From Streptomyces apocyni (GTDB lineage Bacteria > Actinomycetota > Actinomycetes > Streptomycetales > Streptomycetaceae): 64,000 bases of DNA. Below, in pieces: positions 8,392-16,518 of the stretch (the first letter of the stretch is position 1; each line of letters begins with the position of its first letter). Under the pieces are notes generated by a model, which had not been told where the DNA came from, did no database searches, and saw nothing but the letters and a program-made list of their open reading frames with translations. The translations under genes were made by a program, and so were the position numbers. The stretch covers positions 1 through 64,000 of the forward strand of contig NZ_WHOM01000065.1 of assembly GCF_009739465.1 (NCBI RefSeq), in the 5' to 3' direction.

Positions 8392-8745
8392 CTACGTGTG
8401 CTCGTCGTGCAGCCCCAGGCGCAGGTGCTCGACATGGAACAGTGCCTGGTCGAGCAGCTCCGCCACATGGTGGTCGTACAGCGCGTAGACGATGGAACGG
8501 CCCTGCCGCTCGCCCCTGACCAGGCCCAGGTTGCGCAGTAGCCGCAACTGGTGGGAGCAGGCGGACTGCTCCATTCCGGCGGCTTCGGCCAGCTCACTCA
8601 CCGCGCACGGGCCCTCCTGGAGGCGGGCGAGGATACGGAGCCGGGAGGGCGTGGCCAGGGCCTGGAGGGTCGCCGCGACGTCGTCGGCGCCGACGGTGTC
8701 CAGGCGTTCGCGGGTGGTGCTCTGCTGGTCGACTCCGTGGCCCAT
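8392..8745 (-). CDS. ArsR/SmtB-family metal-sensing repressor, CzrA-like alpha5 site
   Basis: A 117-residue winged-helix repressor. The recognition helix region is CAVSELAEAAGMEQSACSHQLRLLRNLGLV and the wing is RGERQGRSIVYAL. At the C-terminal helix it has Asp91, His93, His104 and His107, the D-x-H-x10-H-x2-H spacing of the zinc/cobalt site in CzrA; SmtB carries Glu in the last position. It should therefore release DNA when zinc or cobalt rises. It is divergent from a P1B-type ATPase gene, and a perfect 10-6-10 inverted repeat lies between them. The Cys pair of the alpha3 (ArsR/CadC) site is incomplete. Confidence 0.9.
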   Translation of the reverse strand: MGHGVDQQSTTRERLDTVGADDVAATLQALATPSRLRILARLQEGPCAVSELAEAAGMEQSACSHQLRLLRNLGLVRGERQGRSIVYALYDHHVAELLDQALFHVEHLRLGLHDEHT

Positions 8746-8791
8746 GGGTTCATCGTATCGACACGAAGTATCGGCATGAAGAATCGAAGCA

Positions 8792-8817
8792 AATGCATGA
8801 AGAGCTGTTCATGCATT
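8792..8817. promoter_or_regulatory. ArsR/SmtB operator: perfect inverted repeat with TGAA-N6-TTCA core
   Basis: AATGCATGAA (8792-8801) and TTCATGCATT (8808-8817) are exact complements around the 6-base spacer GAGCTG. The TGAA-N6-TTCA core is the known SmtB/CzrA-type operator pattern. It lies 46 bases before the repressor start and 52 before the ATPase start. Confidence 0.85.
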
Positions 8818-8869
8818 CCTGTAAGCTGAGAGAGTCCCCCGCCCCTGCCCGCGAAGGGTCTCTCTCGTC

Positions 8870-10852
8870 ATGCCCGCAGCTCCGCCCACGGCCGCCACCA
8901 CCCCCGTCAGCGCGCCACCCTCAGCCTCACCCTCACCGAACCGCACCCTCGTCCGCCGCACCCGCGTGCTCGCCCTCACCGAGGCGCGGTGGGCCGCCGC
9001 CGCGACCGTCGCGTTCCTGGTGGCGCTGCCGCTCCAGTTGATGGGCGCGAGCGGCTGGATCTGGGGGCCGCTCTATGCCGTCGCGTACGTCACCGGCGGC
9101 TGGGAGCCCGCACTGGAAGGGCTGAAGGCCCTACGCGAGAAGACCCTGGACGTCGACCTGCTGATGATCGTCGCGGCACTCGGCGCCGCCGCCATCGGGC
9201 AGTACATGGACGGCGCGCTGCTGATCGTCATCTTCGCCACGTCGGGCGCGCTCGAAGCGCTGGCCACCGCGCGTACGGAGGACTCGGTACGTGGCCTGCT
9301 CGACCTTGCTCCGACCACCGCGACCCGTATCACCCCACACGCCACCCCACACGCCACCCCACACGGCGAGGAGGTCGTCGACACGGCCCGACTCGCCGTC
9401 GGGGACGAGGTCCTGGTCCGCCCAGGCGAGCGGATCGGCGCCGACGGACGAGTCCTGGACGGTACGAGCGAGGTCGACCAGGCCACCATCACCGGCGAGC
9501 CGCTGCCGGTGTACAGGGGCCCCGACGACCAGGTCTTCGCGGGCACCCTCAACGGCACCGGAGCGCTCCGCGTGCGCGTCGAACGCGACCCGTCCGACAC
9601 GGTCATCGCGCGGATCGTCGCGATGGTCGAGGAGGCGTCCCGTACCAAGGCGCCGACCCAGCTGTTCATCGAGAAGATCGAACAGCGGTACGCGGTCGGC
9701 CTGGTGGTGGCGACCCTCGCGGTCTTCGGCGTGCCACTCGCCTTCGGCGCGGAGCTGGCGGACGCGCTCCTCCGGGCCATGACGTTCATGATCGTCGCTT
9801 CGCCGTGCGCGGTGGTGCTCGCCACCATGCCGCCGCTGCTCTCGGCGATCGCCAACGCGGGGCGGCACGGGGTGCTGATCAAGTCGGCCGTGGTGATGGA
9901 ACGCCTCGGCCAGACGGACACCGTCGTCTACGACAAGACTGGAACGCTGACCGAAGGTACGCCCCGCGTCACCGAGATCCACCCCGAAACGGGCTTCTCC
10001 GAGGACGAGTTGCTCACCCTCGCCGCGACGGCCGAGTACGCCAGCGAGCACCCGCTCGGCCGCGCGATCGTGCGGGCGGCACAGGAGCGCGGGCTGGCCT
10101 TGCGCGTGGCCGCCAACTTCACCTCGACGCCGGGGCGTGGCGTGGTGGCGCGGGTTGACGGGCGGTTGGTGTCGGTGGGTTCGGCGCCGATGGATGGGGG
10201 TGACGTGAGCGCGGACGCCGCCGTGGACGCCGCCGCTGTCACCCACGTACAGGTCCTGGTAGACGGTGCGCCCGCCGGGCGGTTCGGTCTCGCTGACCGG
10301 CTGCGTCCCGACGCGCCCGCCGCGGTCGCCGCTCTCGCCCAGCTCACGGGTACCGCGCCGATCCTGCTCACCGGGGACAACCCCCAGGCCGCCGCGGCGG
10401 TCGCCGCGCAGGCCGGGATCGCCAGCGGCGGTGTGGTCAGGGCCGGGCTGTTGCCGCAGGACAAGGCCGCGGCCGTCCAGGAGCTCCAGGCCGCGGGACA
10501 CCGAGCCCTGGTCATCGGCGACGGCGTCAACGACGCCCCCGCCCTCGCCGCGGCGCACACCGGCGTCGCGATGGGACGGGCGGGCTCTGACCTCGCCCTG
10601 GAGACCGCGGACGCGGTGGTGGTACGGGACGAACTCGCCGCCGTACCACGGGCGGTGGAGCTGTCCCGCCGGGCCCGTCGGCTGGTCATCCAGAACCTGG
10701 TGATCGCGGGCACCTTCATCGTCGTCCTGGTGACGTGGGACCTGGTCTGGCACCTGCCGCTGCCGCTCGGCGTGGCGGGGCACGAGGGGTCGACGGTGCT
10801 CGTGGGGCTCAACGGGCTGCGGCTGCTGCGCGAAAAGGCGTGGCGGGAGTGA
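8870..10852 (+). CDS. P1B-4-type metal-exporting ATPase (Co/Zn/Fe class, CtpD-like)
   Basis: A 660-residue membrane pump that should export divalent metal ions at the cost of ATP. Actuator motif TGEP at 208-211, transport motif SPC at 311-313, phosphorylation motif DKTGT with Asp355, HP at 394-395 and GDGVNDAP in the hinge are all present. HEGST at 638-642 in the last membrane helix together with SPC defines subgroup P1B-4. There is no CxxC metal-binding domain at the N-terminus, also usual for this group; a short His repeat (TPHATPHATPH) lies at about 155-165 before the actuator domain. Controlled with the divergent ArsR repressor through the operator at 8792-8817. Confidence 0.92.
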   Translation: MPAAPPTAATTPVSAPPSASPSPNRTLVRRTRVLALTEARWAAAATVAFLVALPLQLMGASGWIWGPLYAVAYVTGGWEPALEGLKALREKTLDVDLLMIVAALGAAAIGQYMDGALLIVIFATSGALEALATARTEDSVRGLLDLAPTTATRITPHATPHATPHGEEVVDTARLAVGDEVLVRPGERIGADGRVLDGTSEVDQATITGEPLPVYRGPDDQVFAGTLNGTGALRVRVERDPSDTVIARIVAMVEEASRTKAPTQLFIEKIEQRYAVGLVVATLAVFGVPLAFGAELADALLRAMTFMIVASPCAVVLATMPPLLSAIANAGRHGVLIKSAVVMERLGQTDTVVYDKTGTLTEGTPRVTEIHPETGFSEDELLTLAATAEYASEHPLGRAIVRAAQERGLALRVAANFTSTPGRGVVARVDGRLVSVGSAPMDGGDVSADAAVDAAAVTHVQVLVDGAPAGRFGLADRLRPDAPAAVAALAQLTGTAPILLTGDNPQAAAAVAAQAGIASGGVVRAGLLPQDKAAAVQELQAAGHRALVIGDGVNDAPALAAAHTGVAMGRAGSDLALETADAVVVRDELAAVPRAVELSRRARRLVIQNLVIAGTFIVVLVTWDLVWHLPLPLGVAGHEGSTVLVGLNGLRLLREKAWRE

Positions 10853-10868
10853 GGGGGAGTGGGGTGTA

Positions 10869-10890
10869 GTACTGCCGAATCGGTAAGTAC
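10869..10890. promoter_or_regulatory. Inverted repeat before the HxlR gene
   Basis: GTACT (10869-10873) and AGTAC (10886-10890) flank an offset CCGAATCGG. HxlR repressors often bind their own promoters at such GTAC-containing repeats, so this is a possible autoregulatory site. Short arms keep the confidence low. Confidence 0.35.
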
Positions 10891-10919
10891 GGCTGGGCTG
10901 GGTAGGGGAGTTGGTGCCG

Positions 10920-11336
10920 GTGTCGGCGGATAAGGCGGAGAACGTCGAGCAGGCCGAGCAGGCCGAGCAGGCCGAGAAAGCCGAGAAGAAGGGCGGTGGG
11001 GCCTACACCTGCGGCGTGGACGCCGCCATGGACGTCGTAGGCGGCAAGTGGAAGGCGCTCATCCTGTGGGCGCTGCACGACGCGGGGACCCTGCGCTTCG
11101 GTCAGCTCAGGCGCGGCGTGCGGGGGATCACCGAGAAGATGCTCATCCAGACGCTCCGGGAGCTGGAGGCGGACGGTGTCGTGCACCGGGAGGTCTACCG
11201 GGAAGTGCCACCCCGCGTCGAGTACTCGCTGACCGCGCTGGGGGTGGCGCTTAACGCGGCGCTGGAGTCGCTCGGTGCGTGGGGTGACACCTACATGGAG
11301 GAGATCCTGCGCGCCAAGGGTCGGTCGGCGGCGTGA
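10920..11336 (+). CDS. HxlR-family transcriptional regulator
   Basis: A winged-helix regulator of about 138 residues. It has the family signature CGVDAAMDVVGGKWKALILWAL with the conserved Cys, then RFGQLRRGVRGITEKMLIQTLRELEADGVVHREVYREVPPRVEYSLTALG. HxlR proteins of this type often sense electrophiles or redox stress through that Cys. The N-terminus carries a run of Gln-Ala-Glu repeats (9-bp DNA repeats). GGGGAG (10905-10910) fits a GTG at 10920; GTG at 10914 and TTG at 10911 are alternatives. No obvious target gene lies next to it in the same direction. Confidence 0.85.
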   Translation: MSADKAENVEQAEQAEQAEKAEKKGGGAYTCGVDAAMDVVGGKWKALILWALHDAGTLRFGQLRRGVRGITEKMLIQTLRELEADGVVHREVYREVPPRVEYSLTALGVALNAALESLGAWGDTYMEEILRAKGRSAA

Positions 11337-11640
11337 CCGCATCGTTATGCGGTGGGGTCGATACCGGCCCCAGCGATCACGTAGGTTCAGACCAGTGCAA
11401 TTCGCGTAGGCAAAGTCGCGCGGTGGGGCACCGCGCGGTGGAGGGGGCCGCGCGGTGCCGTCTGCGGCCAGCGCGGCTGACTTTCGTCGGCCCAGCGCGG
11501 CTGACTTTCGCCGGGTTGACCTGCGCCGGTTGACCTTCGTCGGCTGACTTTCGTCGGCGGAGGCGCAGCCGCGGAGTTGCTGGGGTGTTGGGCCCCCGGG
11601 CCCATGTGGGGGCCGGGGGCCCCGGGGTAGCGTCGGGCGG
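11337..11640. other. Gene-free gap with degenerate direct repeats
   Basis: No gene supported. Five degenerate copies of a 14-16 bp motif (GGCTGACTTTCGTCGG and variants) run from 11475 to 11556, and three GCGCGGTG motifs precede them. No hairpin terminator for the HxlR gene is obvious. Confidence 0.6.
11475..11556. repeat. Five degenerate copies of a CTGACTTTCGTCGG motif
   Basis: Copies begin near 11475, 11499, 11515, 11530 and 11543 with irregular spacing. The first and last are identical over CTGACTTTCGTCGG; the middle ones have decayed. Confidence 0.7.
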
Positions 11641-12441
11641 GTGTCCGTGCTGTTGAGCGTTGTTGGGGTCGCCGCCGTGTGGGGTGGGGTCGCGGGGCGG
11701 CTGGTTCCGCGAGCGGCGCATCGGCTGGCCGTCGCCCCCGGGGAGCCCTGGCGTGCGTCGTGCCCGCGCGGGCACGACCTCACGGGAGGGCTGGCGCGCG
11801 GCTGGGTCGGCGGCGCGTGGTGTCGCGACTGTGGGGTGGAGGCGGGAGCGGACGCGGGAGCGCGGGCCGGGGGCAGGGTCGGGGCCGGGTCCGGGGCCTT
11901 CGGGCCCAGCACGCCCGTGCTCGCCGCGCTGACCGCCGTGCTGTGTGCCGCGCTGGCTGGTGCGGTCGGGGTCCGGCCGGAGACGCTGGTGTGGCTGGCG
12001 CTCGTACCGTTCGGCGTACTGCTCGCCGTCGTGGACCACGCCGTACACCGGCTGCCTGACGTGCTCACCCTGCCGCTCGCCGCCGCCGCGCTGGTGCTGC
12101 TTGGCCTGGCCGCGCAGGTGGAGGGGGCGGGCGGGTCGTGGCAGGGAGTGCTGTGGGGCGGGTTGGTGCTGGGTGGGGTGTACTTCGCGCTTTTCCTGGC
12201 CCATCCGAGTGGGATGGGCTTTGGGGACGTCAAGCTGGCGATGCTGCTGGGAGTAACCCTTGGGTGGTACGGCTGGGGCGCGCTGCTGCTCGGGTTTTTC
12301 GCGGGGGTTCTGTACGGCGGTGGGTATGCCCTCGCCCTTGTGCTGCGCGGGCGGGCGGGGCGTAAGACGGCGATGCCGTTCGGGCCCTGCATGCTTGCCG
12401 GAGCGTTCAGCGGACTGTTGCTCGGCGGTCTCGGAGCGTAG
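11641..12441 (+). CDS. Type IV prepilin peptidase (A24 family)
   Basis: A 266-residue membrane aspartyl protease that removes leader peptides from pilin-like proteins. The second catalytic Asp sits in the hallmark GFGDVKL near residue 197; the first is in LLAVVDHAVHRLPD near 131. A cytoplasmic loop holds CPRGH...CRDC, a zinc-type Cys arrangement found in many prepilin peptidases. About seven hydrophobic helices are visible. The gene starts with GTG at 11641. Its natural substrate may include the Flp-like protein at 4522 or a Tad pilus encoded elsewhere. No tad or pilus assembly gene lies next to it. Confidence 0.85.
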   Translation: MSVLLSVVGVAAVWGGVAGRLVPRAAHRLAVAPGEPWRASCPRGHDLTGGLARGWVGGAWCRDCGVEAGADAGARAGGRVGAGSGAFGPSTPVLAALTAVLCAALAGAVGVRPETLVWLALVPFGVLLAVVDHAVHRLPDVLTLPLAAAALVLLGLAAQVEGAGGSWQGVLWGGLVLGGVYFALFLAHPSGMGFGDVKLAMLLGVTLGWYGWGALLLGFFAGVLYGGGYALALVLRGRAGRKTAMPFGPCMLAGAFSGLLLGGLGA

Positions 12442-12500
12442 TCATTGCGCGGTGATGTGCGCAGCATCGCTCACGAAGGGTTATGGTGTAAGTCCCCCCC

Positions 12501-12537
12501 TCGGGCCGGTCCGTATCCCCCCCACGGACCGGCCCGA
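12501..12537. terminator. Bidirectional hairpin terminator
   Basis: A perfect 14-bp stem (12501-12514 with 12524-12537) around a C-rich 9-base loop lies between the converging prepilin peptidase and aldo/keto reductase genes. Confidence 0.88.
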
Positions 12538-12544
12538 ATTCTGT

Positions 12545-12574
12545 TCAGCCTCGGTCAGCTACTCAGCCTCGGTC
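12545..12574 (-). repeat. 12-bp direct repeat containing the reductase stop codon
   Basis: TCAGCCTCGGTC occurs at 12545-12556 and again at 12563-12574; in the second copy its first three bases are the complement of the aldo/keto reductase stop TGA. Confidence 0.85.
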
Positions 12575-13600
12575 GGCCCAGATGTTGGTGCCGGGGGTGG
12601 ATACCGCGAAGGTGTCGATCTCCGCGAGTTCCTCCTGAGTGAGCTTCGTGCCGTTCAGGGCCGCCACGTTCTCCTCAAGCTGCTGGACGCTGGACGCGCC
12701 GATCAGCGCTGACGTCATCCGCTCGTCGCGCAGCACCCAGTTCAGCGCGAGCTGGGCGAGGGACTGGCCGCGTCGGGACGCGATGTCGTTCAGGCCGTTG
12801 AGGCGGCGTACCACCTCCTCCGAGAGGAGGTTCGGGTCCAGCGACTTGCCCTGCGTCGCGCGCGAGCCCTCCGGGATGCCCTTCAGGTACTTGCCGGTGA
12901 GCAGGCCCTGGGCGAGCGGTACGAAGGAGATGCAGCCCATCCCCTCGTCTTCCAGGGTGTCGAGCAGGCCGTCGTCCTCGGTCCAGCGGTTGATCATCGA
13001 ATAGGACGGCTGGTGGATCAGGGGGCGTACGCCCATGTCCTTGAGGAGGCGGGACGCCTCGCGGGTCTGCTCCGCGTTGTACGACGAGATGCCGACGTAG
13101 AGCGCCTTGCCCTGCTGGACCGCCGAGGCCAGGGCGCCCATGGTCTCCTCCAGCGGGGTGTCCGGGTCGAAGCGGTGGGAGTAGAAGATGTCGACGTAGT
13201 CGACGCCCATGCGCTTCAGGGAGGCGTCCAGGGACGCCATCAGATACTTGCGGGAGCCCCACTCGCCGTACGGGCCGGGGTGCATCTGATAGCCGGCCTT
13301 GGTGGAGATGATCAGTTCGTCCCGGTACGGGGCGAAGTCCTGCGCCAGCAGCTTGCCGAAGTTCAGCTCGGCCGAACCGGGCGGCGGACCGTAGTTGTTC
13401 GCCAGGTCGAAGTGGGTGACGCCGAGGTCGAACGCACGGCGCAGGATCGCTCGTTGCGAGGTCAGACCGCGGTCGTCGCCGAAGTTGTGCCAGAGGCCGA
13501 GGGAAATGGCGGGCAGCTTCAGGCCGGAGTGGCCGGTGCGCCGGTACTCGATGGAGTCGTAGCGGTCGCCCGCCGCGCGGTAGAGGGAAGTGTCGTTCAT
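12563..13600 (-). CDS. Aldo/keto reductase, L-glyceraldehyde-3-phosphate reductase type
   Basis: A 345-residue NADPH-dependent TIM-barrel enzyme close in length and pattern to the YghZ/Gpr group, which reduces L-glyceraldehyde 3-phosphate and methylglyoxal. The catalytic tetrad is visible: Asp and Tyr in FDLANNYGPP, Lys in ISTKAGYQ and His in YSHRFDPDTP. The cofactor end shows SALIGASSVQQLEEN. The ATG at 13600 gives the usual N-terminus; a longer frame to 13696 reads through the neighbouring promoter. A short direct repeat duplicates the stop region. Confidence 0.87.
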   Translation of the reverse strand: MNDTSLYRAAGDRYDSIEYRRTGHSGLKLPAISLGLWHNFGDDRGLTSQRAILRRAFDLGVTHFDLANNYGPPPGSAELNFGKLLAQDFAPYRDELIISTKAGYQMHPGPYGEWGSRKYLMASLDASLKRMGVDYVDIFYSHRFDPDTPLEETMGALASAVQQGKALYVGISSYNAEQTREASRLLKDMGVRPLIHQPSYSMINRWTEDDGLLDTLEDEGMGCISFVPLAQGLLTGKYLKGIPEGSRATQGKSLDPNLLSEEVVRRLNGLNDIASRRGQSLAQLALNWVLRDERMTSALIGASSVQQLEENVAALNGTKLTQEELAEIDTFAVSTPGTNIWADRG

Positions 13601-13718
13601 GGGTACGAAGCTACTTGAGCGTGAGCGCACCCACGGGGTTCCGTGCGGGTGTACGACGGTAAGGTGGCGCCCTTGGGGGATGCACGTACCTGCCATCTGC
13701 TCGGAGGGGCTGAACAGA

Positions 13719-14480
13719 GTGAACCTGCGCGACCTGGTGTACCGGCTCTACGCGCGCCGGGTGGAAGGACGCCTCGACCACGCGCAGGTACCTGGGCACA
13801 TCGGCGTCATCCTCGACGGCAACCGGCGCTGGGCCAAGGCCGCCGGTGGCACCACGGCAGAAGGCCACCAGGCGGGTGCCCAGAAGATTTCCGAGTTCCT
13901 CGGCTGGTGCGCCGAGACGGACGTCGATGTGGTCACGCTGTGGATGCTGTCGACGGACAACCTGGACCGGCCCGAGGCCGAGCTGGTGCCGCTGCTGGGC
14001 ATCATCGAGGAGTCGGTGCGCGGGCTCGCGGCCGATGGCAGGTGGAGGGTCCACCATGTCGGGACGATGGACCTGCTGCCCGCTCGTACGCAGTCCGTGA
14101 TCAAGGAAGCCGAGCAGGCCACGGTGGGGAACACCGGGATACTCGTGAACGTCGCCGTGGGGTACGGCGGCCGTCAGGAGATTGCCGACGCCGTGCGCTC
14201 GCTGCTTCTGGAGCACGCCGAGCGCGGGACCTCGTTCGAGGAACTCGCCGAGCTGATCGATGTGGAGCACATCTCCAAGCACCTCTACACGCGCGGCCAG
14301 CCCGACCCTGACCTGGTGATTCGCACCAGCGGTGAGCAGCGGCTCTCGGGCTTCATGCTCTGGCAGTCGGCGCACTCCGAGTACTACTTCTGCGAAGTCT
14401 TCTGGCCCGCCTTCCGTAAGGTCGACTTCCTGCGCGCGCTGCGCGACTACGCGGCCCGCCACCGCCGCTACGGCGGTTAG
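13719..14480 (+). CDS. uppS: Isoprenyl (cis-prenyl) diphosphate synthase, UppS family
   Basis: A 253-residue cytoplasmic enzyme that condenses isopentenyl diphosphate in cis onto an allylic primer, giving polyprenyl carriers for cell-wall synthesis. Motif HIGVILDGNRRWA carries the catalytic Asp near residue 33; GYGGRQEI and the C-terminal RTSGEQRLSGFMLWQSAHSE are the other family signatures. GGAGGGG (13703-13709) fits the GTG at 13719 with a 9-base gap. Actinobacteria have several paralogues with different product lengths; which one this is cannot be told here. Confidence 0.9.
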   Translation: MNLRDLVYRLYARRVEGRLDHAQVPGHIGVILDGNRRWAKAAGGTTAEGHQAGAQKISEFLGWCAETDVDVVTLWMLSTDNLDRPEAELVPLLGIIEESVRGLAADGRWRVHHVGTMDLLPARTQSVIKEAEQATVGNTGILVNVAVGYGGRQEIADAVRSLLLEHAERGTSFEELAELIDVEHISKHLYTRGQPDPDLVIRTSGEQRLSGFMLWQSAHSEYYFCEVFWPAFRKVDFLRALRDYAARHRRYGG

Positions 14481-14797
14481 GCCACAGGGCGGCACAGGGC
14501 GGCACGTTTCGGCCCGCCCTCGCCACAGGCTGTTCACTTTCACGTCGTCATATGCCTCTGCATGGCCGCACGTGTTCGAGGGCATATCCCTTCCAGGTCG
14601 ACGCCCGCTCCAGGGGCGTCGCACCTCAGTGAGCGGCACCGGGTCGCTCACCCGGGAGGCCCGTTGCAACCGATGGACCGTACGCGTTACGGACAAGCGG
14701 AGGGCCGGCGCTCGGCCCAGCAAGGTGGCCTGAGCCCGGTCCGGTCCCCCGCGACGCCGTCGCTTCCCCAACCTCTGCCGAGGGGGTACGTCCTTCC
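14481..14797. other. Gene-free gap before the PIN-PhoH gene
   Basis: About 320 bases without a supported gene. It begins with two GGCACAGGGC-type repeats and contains CCGTA/TACGG arms at 14678-14692. A GAGGGGG ribosome site precedes the GTG at 14798. No riboswitch recognised. Confidence 0.5.
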
Positions 14798-16120
14798 GTG
14801 GTGACCAGCACAAAGCGCCGTATGCCAGACAGGCGCACCTATGTACTCGACACCAGCGTTCTGCTGGCCGACCCGGGTGCTCTGGCCCGTTTCGACGAAC
14901 ACGAAGTCGTGCTTCCCGTCGTCGTGGTGACAGAGCTGGAGGCGAAGAGGCACCATCCCGAGCTCGGCTACTTCGCCCGGCAGGCACTGCGCCTGCTGGA
15001 CGACTGCCGGGTGCGGTTCGGCCGCCTCGACGCTCCGCTCCCCATCGGCGAACTGGGCGGCACCCTGCGTGTCGAGCTCAACCACTCCGATCCCGGCGTG
15101 CTTCCGGCCGGCTATCGACTGGGGGACAACGACTCACGGATTCTCGCGGTCGCCCGCAACCTCCAGGCCGAGGGGTACGACGTCACCGTCGTCTCCAAGG
15201 ACCTGCCGCTGCGGATCAAGGCCTCGTCGGTGGGACTGCTCGCCGAGGAGTACCGCGCCGAACTCGCCATCACCGACTCCGGCTGGACGGGAATGGCCGA
15301 ACTGGGCATCTCCGGGGAGCAGGTGGACCTTCTCTTCGAGGGCGAGTCGCTGTACGTACCTGAGGCCGCCCAGCTTCCCGTGCACACGGGGCTGACGCTT
15401 CAGTCCGAGCGCGGCAAGGCGCTGGGGCGCGTCACGTCGGAGGGCAACGTCCGGCTGGTGCGGGGCGATCGGGAGGCGTTCGGCATCAAGGGCCGCAGCG
15501 CGGAGCAGCGCATCGCGCTTGATCTGCTGCTCGACCCGGAGGTCGGGATCGTCTCGATGGGCGGCCGGGCGGGCACCGGCAAGTCGGCGCTCGCGCTCTG
15601 CGCGGGCCTGGAGGCCGTACTGGAGCGGCAGCAGCACAAGAAGGTGATGGTCTTCCGGCCGCTGTACGCGGTGGGCGGGCAGGATCTGGGCTATCTGCCG
15701 GGTTCCGAGTCCGAGAAGATGAGCCCGTGGGCGCAGGCCGTGTTCGACACGCTGTCAGCGGTCACCTCGCGTGAGGTGATCGAGGAGGTGACGGCGCGGG
15801 GGATGCTGGAGGTATTGCCGCTCACCCACATCAGGGGCCGCTCGCTCCATGACGCGTTCGTGATCGTGGATGAGGCCCAGTCGCTGGAACGGAACGTCCT
15901 GTTGACCGTTCTGTCCAGGATCGGGGCGAATTCCCGCGTGGTGCTGACGCACGATGTCGCCCAGCGCGACAACCTCAGGGTCGGTCGTTACGACGGAGTC
16001 GTGGCCGTCGTCGAGAAGCTGAAGGGGCATCCGCTGTTCGCGCACGTCACCCTCACGCGGTCCGAGCGTTCGCAGATCGCGGCACTGGTGACCGAAATGC
16101 TCGAAGAGGGTCACATCTGA
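14798..16120 (+). CDS. PIN-domain / PhoH-like ATPase fusion (PhoH2)
   Basis: A 440-residue protein. Residues 12-140 form a PIN ribonuclease domain (YVLDTSVLLADPGAL, later ELEAKR and GDNDSRILAVARNL). Residues 210-440 form a PhoH ATPase with Walker A GGRAGTGKS at about 254 and Walker B FVIVDEAQS at about 355. In mycobacteria, PhoH2 proteins with this layout act as sequence-specific RNA helicase-ribonucleases. I see no separate PhoAT-type antitoxin frame upstream. A very strong terminator follows 28 bases after the stop. Confidence 0.9.
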   Translation: MVTSTKRRMPDRRTYVLDTSVLLADPGALARFDEHEVVLPVVVVTELEAKRHHPELGYFARQALRLLDDCRVRFGRLDAPLPIGELGGTLRVELNHSDPGVLPAGYRLGDNDSRILAVARNLQAEGYDVTVVSKDLPLRIKASSVGLLAEEYRAELAITDSGWTGMAELGISGEQVDLLFEGESLYVPEAAQLPVHTGLTLQSERGKALGRVTSEGNVRLVRGDREAFGIKGRSAEQRIALDLLLDPEVGIVSMGGRAGTGKSALALCAGLEAVLERQQHKKVMVFRPLYAVGGQDLGYLPGSESEKMSPWAQAVFDTLSAVTSREVIEEVTARGMLEVLPLTHIRGRSLHDAFVIVDEAQSLERNVLLTVLSRIGANSRVVLTHDVAQRDNLRVGRYDGVVAVVEKLKGHPLFAHVTLTRSERSQIAALVTEMLEEGHI

Positions 16121-16148
16121 GACGGTGCGCGGTAGTTGACGGTGATTG

Positions 16149-16188
16149 ACGCCGCCCGGCGAAGCTGGAGAGCTTAGCCGGGCGGCGT
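16149..16188 (+). terminator. Strong hairpin terminator after the PIN-PhoH gene
   Basis: ACGCCGCCCGGC (16149-16160) pairs with 16177-16188; an inner AAGCT/AGCTT stem and a GGAG tetraloop extend it. Confidence 0.9.
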
Positions 16189-16189
16189 T

Positions 16190-16518
16190 GTGGCGTGTGC
16201 GTGTTTCCGTAAAACCCCTGGGACAAACGAGGTGTGAGCTTTCCCACGCAACGGGGAATTGCTTCGCGCCATCCGTTTCCGGCAGAGTCTGGGGACTGTC
16301 AGGCCCCGCATGCGACACAGCTGCACCCCCAGCGGTGCGGCACCACAGAACTTCATAGCGATCGTCGTATGCCACCCGTGTCTCAAGAGGCCGTCCCCGT
16401 GAGGGGGTTGCCCGTCGGGTCCGTGCCTCCCGTGACCGTGTATCAGTGGGGAGGCCAGTGCAAGGGGCACGATTGCGCCCGAAAGGTCACCTACCGGGCG
16501 ATGCTGGAAGGAAAGCGT
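16190..16518. other. Leader region of the transglycosylase gene
   Basis: About 330 bases without a supported gene. Some actinobacterial SLT-protein genes have a cyclic di-AMP (ydaO-type) riboswitch here, so I looked for its conserved blocks and did not find them. A GGAAGGAAAG ribosome site lies at 16506-16515. Confidence 0.45.

Noticed and set aside
9131..10783. Long reverse-strand open frame across the P-type ATPase
   Set aside because: The forward frame has every P1B motif; the reverse one is Arg/Gly/His-rich and matches nothing.
10809..12467. 552-residue reverse-strand frame opposite HxlR and prepilin peptidase
   Set aside because: Pro/Ser/Thr/Arg-rich shadow; both forward genes are clear.
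16190..16518. Possible cyclic di-AMP (ydaO) riboswitch before the transglycosylase gene
   Set aside because: The conserved blocks I would expect are not found; only generic GC-rich stems are present.
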